Below are positions 8,473-19,632 of a DNA stretch of 64,000 nucleotides, piece after piece. Where the stretch lies: positions 4,099,583 through 4,163,582 of the forward strand of contig JYIP02000002.1 in assembly GCA_001051155.2 (NCBI GenBank), read 5' to 3'. Position numbers and translations under genes: made by a program. The notes below the pieces were generated by a model that worked only from the letters and a program-made list of their open reading frames with translations, was not told the DNA's origin and ran no database searches. The DNA comes from Chrysoporthe austroafricana (taxonomy: Eukaryota > Ascomycota > Sordariomycetes > Diaporthales > Cryphonectriaceae). Numbering within the stretch: the first letter of the stretch is position 1; each line of letters begins with the position of its first letter.

Positions 8473-11266
8473 GGTTTGCGCTTGGGACTGTCAATGACAG
8501 AGATGCTGCAGCATGAGGTTTTGACGAGGGCGTCGAGGAAAAGCAGGGGGACCGCTTATGTCTGCTGGACCGGATCAAACCGCACACAGCTGTGCGGTAT
8601 GGACTGTAATGCATAACTGGTGATGATTTTAATGCTTCTCATGCATTGTGCTGTGAAATGAGAATCGTCACGGGTCTCTGGCACTCACATTCACACTTTG
8701 TGGAAGGGTCTTCTTGCGCCGAACCCATACTTGTACCCACAAGGAAATGCGAATGAAGTTCTCGAAAGACATATCTCGTGGCGACAGCTTGAGTGTCATG
8801 CCCTTTGCATTCCCGACAGTGTTATCTCGCGTCGGGGTTATGGTGTCGGCGGCGTTTACGTCGACCCGCAGATACAGTGGCTCCCCCTCTCAGACGGAAT
8901 GTAATGCGTGCCAGCAAATTATGTTCCATATCGTGGAAATATTCCATGGTCAGTGGATTTTATGGAGGAAAGGCCACTGTAAGCAGATTCATATTAGATC
9001 AAAGGGTGCTCAAGCTTGATGCAGGTCCCCGAAGTCACGCTTTGGACTTTGGTTGAAACACCCGATGGTTGCCGACATCGCGGATGCTTCTGGATCTGAT
9101 CCGGTGTCCGCTTCGGAGTTTTAAGAGACTTGAGGTTGTCAGGCCTATCGCAGGCCACGGGGAGCACAACTATTCGTTTAGCCCTGAGAGGTTTATGATA
9201 CGGGGCCGACCGGCCAAGGGCCAATGTCAGGCAGAAGAGAGCCACTCTCTTGAGCTTGTGCTTGTGGGGGCGGTTGACAAGTTGGAATCCCTGTGGCACA
9301 AGCAAGGGACGCTGACCGTTTCTCCCTAATCGCACTGGGACCCCTGGCATGATCCTCAACTGATCCCCCACTCTTCCGAGATTATCAAGATAAGTATGAA
9401 AAGCGTGGGACGATCTACAGGTGCCGTGACCCACAGCCGCCGGAGACGCCGGGGGAATTCCGCCGAATGAATACCTCGCCTCTTGTCTTCATACAAGAGG
9501 TCTGTCCCACGTGTCGCCGAAACAAGAGTTGGCGGCGCTGAATCGCCCGTCTCCATGACGGACTGGAGTATTTTGGCTAGTCAAGGATATTCGGCAGCTG
9601 CGAAGAAGATCTTTCTTTGACTTTCGGTTCTGGTCCCCGGAACCTAGCCTGACGTGCCTTAGTGCCTCCCACACAGTACAAAAAAAAAAGCCGAGGAGGC
9701 AAAAAGGACTTTCAGCGATGGGATCACCGAGGACCACTTGCGCGGCTAAAGTACAGACCTCACGACGGCTGCGTTCCGGCAGGATCTTGTCGACAATGGA
9801 CAAGACGGTTGGCAGGGAGGAGGAACGCCAGCCAACGTCGCAACGGACTGCAATCTAGAACAACGAAGCATGGCTGTGGATCTGATAACCTTACGTACAC
9901 CACCATCTGATATGTCCAAGTACCCAGCACGGTCTCGCTACCACGCACCAAGTACCTAGATATGCATGCAGGATCCGCACCGGAGGGACGCCAAACTCCA
10001 CCCTGACAAGCAAGGAGTACCCGGAGTAAAGTTTATTGCTAATAGACATTCTCTGATTGGCCGAGATCCCCTTCCTCCTTTGTCGGCCTCTGACGAAAGT
10101 CTGTGGCTATGACAGGCATTGATTTCCACATTGGATGGGAGGGGAGAGTCACTAATCGCCGTCCGGGGGGGGGGGGCACAAGATAGCCAAGGAGGAGGAC
10201 ACGAAATTCTACACTGCAGTCTGACCGCCCTTGGGACTTGCTGACGTGACCACAGCATCTTCGCTCCCCTCGCTACCTGCTACCTTGCCATCCCACACCA
10301 CACCGCATCACACCATACCAATCGGCGCGTGGCAGAGGGCAGACTACTGCAACGGGTTGTCATCCGCGGTTGTATCAGACAGCACTCTGCACCAGGCTCG
10401 CCGGCAAGGTGGCTCCTCGTCCCGGATCTGGATTATGCATTGTCGTGTCCCACACGTCTCGGCTGCCTACAGATTTGTTCAATAACCGGTGAAACAACTT
10501 TCCACTCCAGCCAGGAGTCAGCATCCAACCGAACAGAGCAATCGTCCTCCTCCGGTCAAGCTGCGCTCGGGCTCGACTATCTCCGTCTTGCGGTCCTCAT
10601 CCCCAGACCACAATAGGCTTCACATTACCTTCGAGGTGCGTAGACCGCGCGGTCTATCAGTACCTGCCAGTAATCATCGCCATCAATCGTCCCTTTCAGC
10701 TCCCTGATCACACTGGTCTATGCTTGGCAGCCGCATTGGCCTAGGGAGTTCTTGGTTCGGCTTTTTGTGTCCCTTCTTGCATACCACAGCGTCCTGGGCT
10801 CTTCACAGCCTCGCGGTGTGGCGGGTGCTACCACACGATTTTTTGGTCTGCGTCTGCTCCTCCCAGAGACGACCTTTTAAGGTTCAATACGTACCCTGGT
10901 TTCGTCTCGTGACTCTGTCGCCACTCGTTGGCCGATTCTCCGGAGACAACACACGCACCTTCGACGACGAAGACCGATTGTTTGCCTGGTGAGAAACATC
11001 GACAGTCGTTTCTCCAGCGTTGCGGAACTCTTGCAGACGAGCAGCCTCCTAAACGACCCACGCATCACGGATACGATCGAACTCATGTCCTCCTGGCGAA
11101 GCTGACAAGACGAGGCTTGTGTAACACTGGAGAGGGCCACTTTCTTTTGTCACCAGACCTCGGGCAAATCGCAACGCGCAACACGACCTTTCTGGGAGCA
11201 TAAGCTGACCACCCGGTCATCGCCACCGCTGGAATACTGGGGGGAAAAGGAGCGAGGGCGGTCAAG
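8473..11266. other. Long intergenic region upstream of SREA
   Basis: 2.8 kb with no ORF I can support on either strand. It has a poly-A run near 9680, an 11-base G run near 10165, CCAAT at 10318-10322 and ATTGG at 10056-10060, and one ATCTGATAA. The length fits a long 5' regulatory region and 5' UTR for the GATA factor. Confidence 0.55.
9880..9888 (+). promoter_or_regulatory. Candidate siderophore-GATA factor site (ATCTGATAA)
   Basis: ATCTGATAA matches the ATCWGATAA motif known for Fep1/SreA-type repressors. It lies about 1.38 kb upstream of the SREA ATG, within the large gene-free region. Site use is not shown by the sequence. Confidence 0.4.
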
Positions 11267-13147
11267 ATGACCTCGGATCAACGGCCGGACACTTCTGCCA
11301 TGCAGACCCAAAAGGAGCAATCGAACCCCTTACGAACCGCTCTGCCCTCCAGACCCATGTCCTCTAAGGCCGGTGACCCTAGCCGCAGGGTTCGATCTCC
11401 CCCTCCAGAGGACGACAGCCAGCATGGAAGGACCCCGAGTCCCCTGAGGCCCAAGTATTGTGAAAGAAGTCCATCTGTCAATGAGGGTCAGACTTCTCAT
11501 CCCATCAGTCCTGCACCTTCCACCCAGGAGCATATGCCGTCAGACGGGATGACGGATGCTCCACCGTTGGCCACCGGGTCGATAGCGACCCAGAGTGGCC
11601 AGGTCTGCAGGTGAGAGGCTTTTCCCCCAGACTCATGGTCGATGTGTGCTGATGTCTGCTCAGCAACTGCGGGACAAGTCGAACTCCTCTTTGGCGGAGG
11701 TCACCCCAGGGTGCAACCATTTGTAACGCGTGCGGCCTATATTTCAAGGCGAGGAACGCTGCCCGCCCGACAAATCTTAAACGACCGCCAACGACTGTGC
11801 CGAGCGTACCGCCGCCACATACTGACAGGTCGTCGCCGGTGGCATCGAGCTCTCAGGTTGTCCCGAACACGGCCGGAGCAAGGTACGTGGCGGCAGAGCA
11901 CATGCCGAGCGGCACATGTCCGGGTGGTGGCCGTTGCAATGGCACTGGCGGCGCGGAGGGATGCAGCGGATGCCCAGCGTACAACAACCGCATCGCCAAG
12001 AGTGCCAGTCTGAGTGTGATTCAGAACCAGAGCCAGAATTCGGCTCAGAGTACCGTGACGATCGAGCCCGTCGATAACCAACACGCGATAGATGCTGCAG
12101 CTTCGCAAAGCCAGGACCAGAACCAGAACACGACTGTGGTGATTGCATGCCAGAATTGCGGGACGACTATAACGCCGCTGTGGAGGAGGGATGAACAGGG
12201 TCATACCATCTGCAATGCATGCGGTAAGTAATTCGAGAACGATGCGAAGCGGGAAGCGGTGAGAGACTGACAGACCTGCTTAAGGCCTCTACTACAAGCT
12301 CCACGGCGTCCACCGGCCCGTTACGATGAAAAAATCTGTCATCAAGCGGAGGAAACGAATAATACCGGCCTCGCACGGGGTCGCACAAGAAGGAAGTGTC
12401 CCGGCTGAGTCGATCGAGTCGAGCTCGCCGCCGCCGGACACGTCCAGTGAGCGCGGCTCTATCAACCCCGACGGCTCGGTCAACCTCGGCGTCCGACGGC
12501 GACAGCAACAACAATCTCTCCAGCTCGTTCCGGAGAGTGTCCTGTGGCAGAATCGACCGTCGCCCCCTCTGCCGTCCGGGGACCTGACACAGTACTCTTC
12601 GAACGTGCGACACCACCGTGAACTACCCGAGTCGCTCACTGATGATAACAGGCTTGCGCCGATTACCTCTCTCGCGGCGACGTCTGGTCGACAATCCTCT
12701 CTCTCGCCAGCGTCGTTCCTGTCGCCGTTGAGAAAGCGATCGTTCGGAGAGACCGACTACTCGAGTTCTGCAAACCCTGAGAACAACAAGCGTCTGTCCT
12801 CGATTAAATCAATTCTGAATCATCCTGCGACAGCGGCACCGCAGGCCCCACCACCACACGCGCCGAGTATCCAACGCTCGCCGCACATGGCAGGCGCAGA
12901 GGAGCTGACGCACCCTCTTCCATCCTTAGGTTCGCCCGCAGGCCCGATGGCGTCAGCGCCTAGCCCCATGGCCTACTCAGAGGCGAGCCCGGTCCCCGGG
13001 CCTGCATACGCGGACACAACAAGACAGCCCAGCAACGAGGGCGACGTGTCCAAAGCCGAGAAGCGCGCGACCCTGCAGAGAGAAGCCGAGCGGATGAGGG
13101 AAATGCTGGCGGCGAAAGAGAGGGAGCTCGCGGAGTTGGGGAGTTAG
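11267..13147 (+). CDS. SREA: Siderophore/iron-regulatory GATA factor (SreA/SRE/URBS1/Fep1 type)
   Basis: Three exons, 11267..11610, 11664..12223 and 12285..13147, give 588 aa with both junctions in frame. There are two GATA fingers, each CX2CX17CX2C: C114/C117/C135/C138 and C277/C280/C298/C301. The second finger is split by intron 2 just after C301. Between them is the family-defining Cys-rich region CX5CX8CX2C (C200, C206, C215, C218), which in this family binds an Fe-S cluster or iron. A basic tail ([10 protein letters not shown]) follows finger 2, and a C-terminal coiled coil (about 565-586, [18 protein letters not shown]) is also typical. Members repress siderophore biosynthesis and iron uptake when iron is sufficient, in the nucleus. 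No siderophore genes lie nearby, as expected for a trans-acting regulator. The first ATG in the frame is used as start. Confidence 0.95.
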
Positions 13148-14202
13148 GTGTCAATTGCAAACGCGACCCGACAAAAATTTGAAAGAGCGCAATTCCCAGA
13201 CCGCCGCAGAGAAAACGCAGGGTCACGTGTGGGAGTCATGTTTTCCTGGGAGCGCGGGTATAAGGATTTATACAAAATGGCGTTCACTCACAAGCCGCTT
13301 TGGGCGCTCTGCTTCAGGCGCGAGGGTTCGAAGAGCACGGCACGGGAAGTATTTGGATGGTATTTGGATAAGGCTTCAAAGTCCGCAGCCGAAGGACGGT
13401 GGCGTTCTATGATCTTGGCGCAGTATTGGTACGGGGCCAAAGGCGCTGGGGAAAGGGGCAAGGTGCAATGCGGGTTGGCTTTTTCGTGAGATCTTTTTAA
13501 AAACAAGACCAAACTAAGACCTCGGGGTCAATGTGCTTCAAAGAAAGTCAGACATCTACGTCAGTGTAGACAAGTAGTCGCACACTCAGCTCACCTTGTA
13601 TGCGTGGCGACAAACAGGCTGGTGTCGCTCCTGGCCCACAGTCGAAAAAGTCAGGCACACTACAACACGCTGACATTTATAAACTTTAATGCATGAATTC
13701 CATGGTCTTATTTGTGAACACACTTCACAAGTGAGTCTGCCAGCCTAACCATGCCATCAACATCGCCACCGCCTCATCTTTCCCAGCCGACCAACCCCAT
13801 AAGATCCCGCCTGTAGTGAGACTTACTAGTACAAAGGTATGCAATGAGAACTTTACACCGCAGGGATTTCCGAGTATGATCAATGCTCCTGTCGACAAAT
13901 GTCACCGAAAAAACAAAACACCATGCCGATCTCATACAGACTGCCGGACCGTGATCCTATTTCCACACTTCATATTGTCTGCCGTTTCCCGCCCCCCTCC
14001 CATTCGCCCCAACTCCAAAAGGGATCCAGGCAGAGGAGCGGCTCGATATTCACCGTAGAGCGATCAAGACCGCCCATCTGGCCAATTCTCAAAGACTCCC
14101 AACAGCAAATTTCCTCCACGGAACCGACGCCCAGCGCCTCTGCGCGCGGTTGCAGAGCAGGGTCAAGATGCCCGCGGAGTCCCCGTCTCCGGATCCGGCA
14201 CT
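13148..14202. other. Convergent intergenic region SREA/TVP15
   Basis: About 1.05 kb between the SREA stop and the TVP15 stop. A 113-codon frame at 13148-13489 directly follows the SREA stop, but it has no recognisable content and I do not call it. Otherwise 3' UTRs and terminators are expected; nothing else is seen. Confidence 0.5.
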
Positions 14203-14887
14203 CTACACCTGCTCTGAGCCCCAGCCGGCGTCGGCCTCCCTCATGTTGGCGGGCGGCTCGATGCTGGGGATGAACTCGAGGACAACGTAGCATACGCCGA
14301 TGAGGCCGACGATCGAGCCCGCAATGATACGCAGGACGCCGTCGTGCAGCAGGATCGAGCCGACAAAGATATAGAAGGCGCCACGGCCGATGAAGGAGAA
14401 GAGGAAGGATGCGTAACGCGAGACTTGGGGCGGGATCTGGAACTCGAGGAGGCCGGTGGCTGGGAGCAGGTGTTGTCAGCGATGCGCGCGCGATGTCTCC
14501 TAAACGAGAGGGGGAGATTGACTCACCGAGACCGAAGATTATCACGTAGACACCAATGATGATAGATTGGCTAGGTAAATGCGTCAACATCGAGTCGCAC
14601 GAATGCCAGTGTCTGTTGGGCTCGGAGAAGCCTAGTATCCGCACGACGCGGGAAGATGGACGTACAAGCTAATCGGGAAGAACTGCGAGATGCCGCCGAG
14701 AACCATTATCACCGCAACCACCAGGTTGACGATGCGACTGCGATCGGGACACGGCGCGTTAGCAAGCACTCAACGGCTGTGCGTGGACCTCGCGCCGCAA
14801 GGGGATAGCTCAAGGACGAATGAAGCTCATTGGAGCTTCCGCCGAGCTCCTCGGGCGCGACACTCACAAGCTATCTGAGAAATCCAT
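14203..14887 (-). CDS. TVP15: Golgi membrane protein Tvp15
   Basis: Four exons on the minus strand, 14887..14868, 14737..14666, 14570..14527 and 14459..14203, encode 130 aa (yeast Tvp15 is 143 aa). Junction phases are 2, 2 and 1 and all introns obey GT-AG. Exon 1 is only 20 nt (MDFSDSF). The protein has four hydrophobic helices: VNLVVAVIMVLGGISQFF, SIIIGVYVIIFGLATGLLEF, FLFSFIGRGAFYIFVGSILL and IIAGSIVGLIGVCYVVLEF. The cytosolic tail is short and acidic. Tvp15 is a COPI-associated/Tlg2-vesicle membrane protein of the late Golgi. The correct reading is hidden without splicing because the long unspliced frame in the last exon is a different one. Confidence 0.9.
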
Positions 14888-15814
14888 CTTGACGGTTATT
14901 AAGTGGTCGCGGAGGGGCAATGAGTTGATGTCTCGATGGAGTTGTCAAAAGGAGTTGGTTGTTGGGTACGGAGGCGTATAGAGACGTTTCTCGTGGTGTA
15001 GTGAGAGGCACTTGATAAGACGTGGAAGGTTGACGCAAAGTGTACGTAGGCGCGAAAAGATGGCTTCTCTCATCAGGATGCACCTCCTTGCAGCAGCTGG
15101 GTTCCAGACCCCTGCATCCCAGCCCCTACAGCCCTAACCCTCCCGACGTCATTTCATGCCCAGAGAAGTTTGGCCAGCACGGCCGCTCTGCGGACAAGAA
15201 CCGTGGCAAGGCCAAAATCTGAAGAATGACAGAACAGTATCGGGAGGAGAGGGCCCAAAAGGCTCATCGTGATGTATTACTCTCACGATTCGAAATGCGG
15301 CCACGTCTCAGGAGACAGTCTAGTATCTACACAGCTAGTCACGGATTGGTCGCCAGGTCTTAACATCTCAGTGTTGCCAGTCACTTATGTCGCTATACCC
15401 TTGAGCCAACAGTGCACTCATTGCAAGCCTGTCATTGCAAACATCACGTAGGCCACAGTCCTCGAAGACCTCTCTTAAGGTTCCCACATTCTCGCGTGTC
15501 GATTTGTGACTAGCTGAGCTAATGCCTCCCACGAAGCCGTGACGGAGCTTCTAACGTGGTCGATATTAATTCCCAAGTGAAATATGCTTCGTACGGAGGC
15601 ATAAGGTCTTCTTTACAGACCTTTCTAGCGATCTTTCTTCATGTACTGACCCAGCCCAGACACGCACCCAAGACCTCAGCTCCTTGTCTCGGACACCGGA
15701 GTGTCAAGGCGGGATCAACCACGCTCGTTCTGTATGCTACGTTCTCACTCCCGAATTTGCAGAGAACTTACTAGATGCTGTCCAGACATCTCTGACGACA
15801 ACACACTAGATAAG
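14888..15814. other. Divergent intergenic region TVP15/small Cys-rich ORF
   Basis: About 930 bp without a supported gene. It holds the TVP15 promoter. Short frames only. Confidence 0.5.
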
Positions 15815-16150
15815 ATGGCATGGTTCTTTAAAAATCTAGTTCATAAAGGCTCTCCTACCAAGATATCTTCTTCACTCAAGCGGCCATGCAACCCATTCAC
15901 CATCAGCAGTCTCTCTGAGAACTCCTCACATACGTCCTCATGTAAAAATATTCCTTGCAAACCCGAGAGGTCTCCTAGAGGAACTGAAGGCTGGGGTGAA
16001 GACGCTTGCTATGGCTGTGGTCAAATTTTCAGTGAGAAGGAGCTAGACAACGTTTGTCTGAATTGCTGTTTTGAAAGCCCATGGGGCTGTCCGGCTTGCA
16101 AAATGACGGGCAAGGCAAAATGCACAGCGTGTGTCAAGAGAGTTATGTAA
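15815..16150 (+). CDS. Small Cys-rich (four CxxC) hypothetical protein
   Basis: A 111-aa frame starting at ATG 15815 (MAWFFKNLVHKG). The C-terminal half has four CxxC pairs, CYGC-x12-CLNC-x7-CPAC-x7-CTAC, which could hold two zinc ions in a zinc-ribbon fold. The N-terminal half is Ser/Pro/Lys-rich. The frame is open to 15701 upstream, so the start could be earlier. There is no family match that I recognise. It stands alone in sparse DNA; the regular Cys spacing is the main reason to call it, and it may be a decayed or orphan gene. Confidence 0.4.
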   Translation: MAWFFKNLVHKGSPTKISSSLKRPCNPFTISSLSENSSHTSSCKNIPCKPERSPRGTEGWGEDACYGCGQIFSEKELDNVCLNCCFESPWGCPACKMTGKAKCTACVKRVM

Positions 16151-17787
16151 ATTGACAGGGACAATTCTCTGCGCAATCTTCTAACTTCTCATGGCTGATG
16201 CGGGAGAACAAGAGGTATAATTTTGGGATGTCCGGCCAATGAGCGACTTCAGAAGCCGCAGTCTCCTGAGCTCGGAGCTTTTGTTCGATTTTCATGGCAA
16301 CTCCTTGCCTTCATTCATCACCAGCGTTATAGCACACTAGTTCGTGGAGGATTGGGGAGTGAATTGGAATTTGGGAGTAATCAAGAGTTGCAGAGGAGAT
16401 CCTTCTATCCACGCACCTTGTCTTCAGAACAGGTACCAGTGATTGTTTCTCCTTGGCCGAAAATAGCAAACATTCTCAAGATCACTTGAGTGGCCGCTGA
16501 CCTTGATGCGACACACTTTATCACATCTGAAAATCTCAAGAAGCTGGCCTCTTGCCCCCTTGTTCGAGCCTGAACTGCCTCCACTGTACAGGTACACGTC
16601 AAGAGTAAGGAAGATCTATACGGTTCCTGCCAATTCATCCCTCTATAAGTAATAGGGTCATACTTGGCCAGGTTGTTCTCGCTCGCGCAGCTAGAGAGCA
16701 AGTCGTTGAAATTGAACTCAAAGAATAATATTAAGGCATGGCGAGTTATGCGCCGTTAGGCTTGACCGGTCAGGCCCAACTGCATAAAGAAGGAGGCTGG
16801 GCAATAGATGCCTGAGGCAAACGTCGCAAACCAAGGTCTATAAGTACGGCGGGACAGAGCCCGACGGATCAAGGATGGACCTGGTTCTTCAGCACTCCTT
16901 AGAACACCTTAACAGTTATCGTTGAATTGAGACCTCTCCAAGCCCAGAACTCTGCCCTTGTAACAATCACGAACGTATCTTCGATGGACGGCACCTTGAT
17001 CCACTGGTCCTCCTTAGTAGTAACCTGCAGCGTTCCCACTGGGTCCTGCTATAGGAGCATGAACGACTACAGATCCGTATGCGCGCCTAGTCCGACATCA
17101 ATAGTCGCTTCAGCCGGCGGCTCGTTTCTGGGATAGTAATTCAAGACGAGCGCCACTGTTTCGCATGCTACCCTACCCCAGAGACATTGTGAAAGCCCTA
17201 TCATGGCAATATGTGTACCTGGCATGAATGCTTTGGCACGGTCCTTCGGGCAGGACTATAGCATAAAATCTGACGGTATTTGCGTAGGTGGAGTGACATA
17301 GGAGAGGCACCGGGACGAAGAAGCAAATAATTGAAGATTTCTTCAAAGTGAAAGGACATCAGCTGGACAGCTCGTACAGCTCGGGTGTCCTGAGAACGTT
17401 AACAATGCGAATAAATTGGTCAATTGCTCCGAGTAGAGATTGGAGAAAATACAAATTGGCATTGATTGAAAGCACTCCTCGTATAATCAAGTTTTGAGCC
17501 TACCATCAAGTACGTTCGCTAGAAAAAAAAAAAGTCCGCTGAAATCAAAGTGTTGGACCTCTTTTGCCTATTTCTCTTCCCTGAAGGTCTCTTCCCAATC
17601 TTGTGCATTCTTCGGCCCTCGGCCTTCGCTCCCTTCCAGCTCTGATCTCCGTCCAAGTCACCTTCCGTTTCTCTAAGCGGCAGTAGCCTCAGTGAGGGGA
17701 GCTGGCTCACTGCAATGGGAACGTCAGCATTTTCGCACCTGAGCCCCTGAGGTGTAAAGCCTCAGCCTGGACTTGACCGAGTTAAAC
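16151..17787. other. Intergenic, no gene seen
   Basis: 1.6 kb of relatively AT-rich sequence with many stops in all frames, ending at the 3' side of CPA1. I see no gene, tRNA or repeat family here. Confidence 0.55.
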
Positions 17788-19255
17788 TTACACTCCGACA
17801 CGCTCCTTGGACAAGAGCTCCAGCAGGAGGCCAGATGGCCGGTTGTCCTTGTACACCTTCTGGCTATCCTTGAACATCTTGACACTCTGCAGGTACCTGT
17901 CAAAGAGGTAAGAGCTGTCCATTGGGCCACCCTTGGCCTCAGGATGGAACTGCGTCGAGAAGATCGGACGAGTCTTGTGCATCATTCCTAAATTTATGTC
18001 AGTCGATCCTCACCTCAAAAATTGGGAAGACTCTTTCTTACCCTCGTTACTCCCGTCATTCAAGTTGACGAAGTACTCCTTGAAATCAGGGTGAAGTGTG
18101 CTGGTATCGACAGCGTAACCGTGGTTCTGGCTCGTGATGTGGCACTGACCCGTAGTCAAGTCCAAAGCCGGAATATTGTGGGCACGGTTGCCGTACTTCA
18201 TCTTGATAGTGCGAGCACCGGTAGCCAGGGCTAGCAACTGGTGGCCTAAGCAAATTCCCATGATCGGAACCGACGAAGTCTCTATCAGACGAGCGAGGTT
18301 GTAGATGGTGTCTTGGCAGTGCGTCGGGTCACCTGGGCCGTTGGAGATGAAGACACCATCTACCTCTCCGGCAACCTTGTGGACTGGATAGTTGTACGGC
18401 AGTACCGTCACAGTCGCTCCTCGGCTGATCAAGCTGCGCAAGATGTTCTCCTTGACTCCGCAGTCGATCAAGGCGATGTGGAAGGTGGAATTGGGCGCCG
18501 AGACGACGAAGGGAGCCTTGGTGCTCACCTTCTTTACGAGGTTAATCTGGCCGGGATCGATGAAGCTCTCGTCTTCGTCGGCATCGTACTCGTCACCAAT
18601 AGAGATCCTGGCTAGAGAGGAACCTTGCTCACGAAGGTACGTGACGATAGCACGAGTGTCGACACCAGAAATGGCGGGCACCCCCTCCCTGGCGCACCAC
18701 TCGCCCAAGCTCTCCACGGCTGTCCAGTGGCTGTATTTCTTGGCCACATCCGACACGACTATTCCAGCGCACTGGACGTGAGGGGACTCGAAGTACTTCA
18801 GAAGGTTGTACTCGTCGCGGACGTTCGAGGGGACACCGTAGTTGCCGATGAGAGGCTGCGTGAAGACTAAGATCTGGCCACGATAAGAAGGATCGGTCAT
18901 GGATTCGGGGTAACCGACCAGGGAGGTCGTAAAAACAGCCTCGCCGGAGATGTTGGAGTTGGCGCCAAAGGCGGTGCCATGGAAGACGGGACCATCCTAA
19001 CTCGAGGTCAGTCGGGGGCAGAGGAGGCTATCAGAGGCAGAGCTGTCGTACCCGAATGGTGAAGGTGGCATCTAGGCCGTCCACAGGAGCAGTGGCTCGA
19101 GACCTGTGGACGGGCATCTCCCTTCCCTTGCTGCCACCAAAGGCCTGCTTGCTCGCGAATCGAGCCTGGCCCACAAAGGGGCGGAATCGGTGCGCCATGC
19201 CTGCGGCACCGCTGGCCGAGGGCTTACTGGCGGCAACGAAGGCGCGAGAGAACAT
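17788..19255 (-). CDS. CPA1: Carbamoyl-phosphate synthase, arginine-specific, small (glutaminase) subunit
   Basis: Three exons, 19255..19052, 18996..18042 and 17987..17788, give 452 aa (N. crassa arg-2 product is about 453). The N-terminus (about 1-40, [11 protein letters not shown]...[13 protein letters not shown]) is Arg/Ser-rich and lacks acids, as in a mitochondrial targeting peptide. The CPSase small-chain domain follows ([25 protein letters not shown], residues about 75-200). The class I glutamine amidotransferase domain has the nucleophile C317 in GICLGHQ, the SNGPGDP oxyanion region and the catalytic His/Glu in FHPE. It supplies ammonia from glutamine to the large subunit for carbamoyl phosphate in arginine synthesis. 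The arginine-specific identity is supported by the AAP uORF immediately upstream, so arginine should repress translation; TGACTC elements suggest cross-pathway control as well. Confidence 0.96.
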
Positions 19256-19307
19256 ATCGTTTCGTTTTAGGTATCAGATATCAGGTCAGACGGATGGCAG
19301 GATAGCT

Positions 19308-19632
19308 TCAAGCTGTAAGAGACCTCCACAGATGGTCTGGGGTACCACAAGAGTCAGCATGCGGGGCGGTGAGTCAAGCAACAATCGCCGGGAGGACGAA
19401 CCTGAGAGATAGTCCTATAGCGAAAATGAATTAGCAATTGAGCCTCATTGACATGATGTTCGCGTCTTCTCGGGGTCTCTGGACATCATTGCTGCATCAT
19501 GGCAGCTCACCAAAGCTGCTGAAGACAAGCATCACGCCATGGCAGGGCGGGAGACGGTGAGAAGGCTTATGCCTCTCCCAGGCGTTCGACGGGACTTACC
19601 TGAGAGGTGAACTCTGACGGGCGCCCGTTCAT
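19308..19632 (-). CDS. Arginine attenuator peptide (AAP) uORF of CPA1, spliced from three exons
   Basis: The minus-strand uORF has exons 19632..19600, 19414..19402 (a 13-nt microexon) and 19336..19308, with introns of 185 and 65 nt (GTAAGT...TAG and GTTCGT...CAG). Joined, it encodes 24 aa: an MNGRPSEFTSQ part, then D12-Y-L-S, then DHLWRSLTA. This is the same length as the Neurospora arg-2 AAP and keeps D12 and W19, known to matter for arginine-dependent ribosome stalling. The uORF stop is 52 nt upstream of the CPA1 ATG. The nascent peptide stalls ribosomes at the uORF stop in high arginine and reduces CPA1 translation. D12 is the first codon of the microexon, so the functional peptide exists only after correct splicing. 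Retention of intron 1 would give a different 21-aa peptide. Confidence 0.9.
19351..19376 (-). promoter_or_regulatory. Two TGACTC cores inside AAP intron 2
   Basis: GAGTCA at 19351-19356 and TGAGTCA at 19370-19376 (TGACTCA on the gene strand) lie within the second uORF intron. The second is a perfect AP-1/Gcn4 heptamer. Both lie downstream of the transcription start, so a regulatory role is uncertain. Confidence 0.3.
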
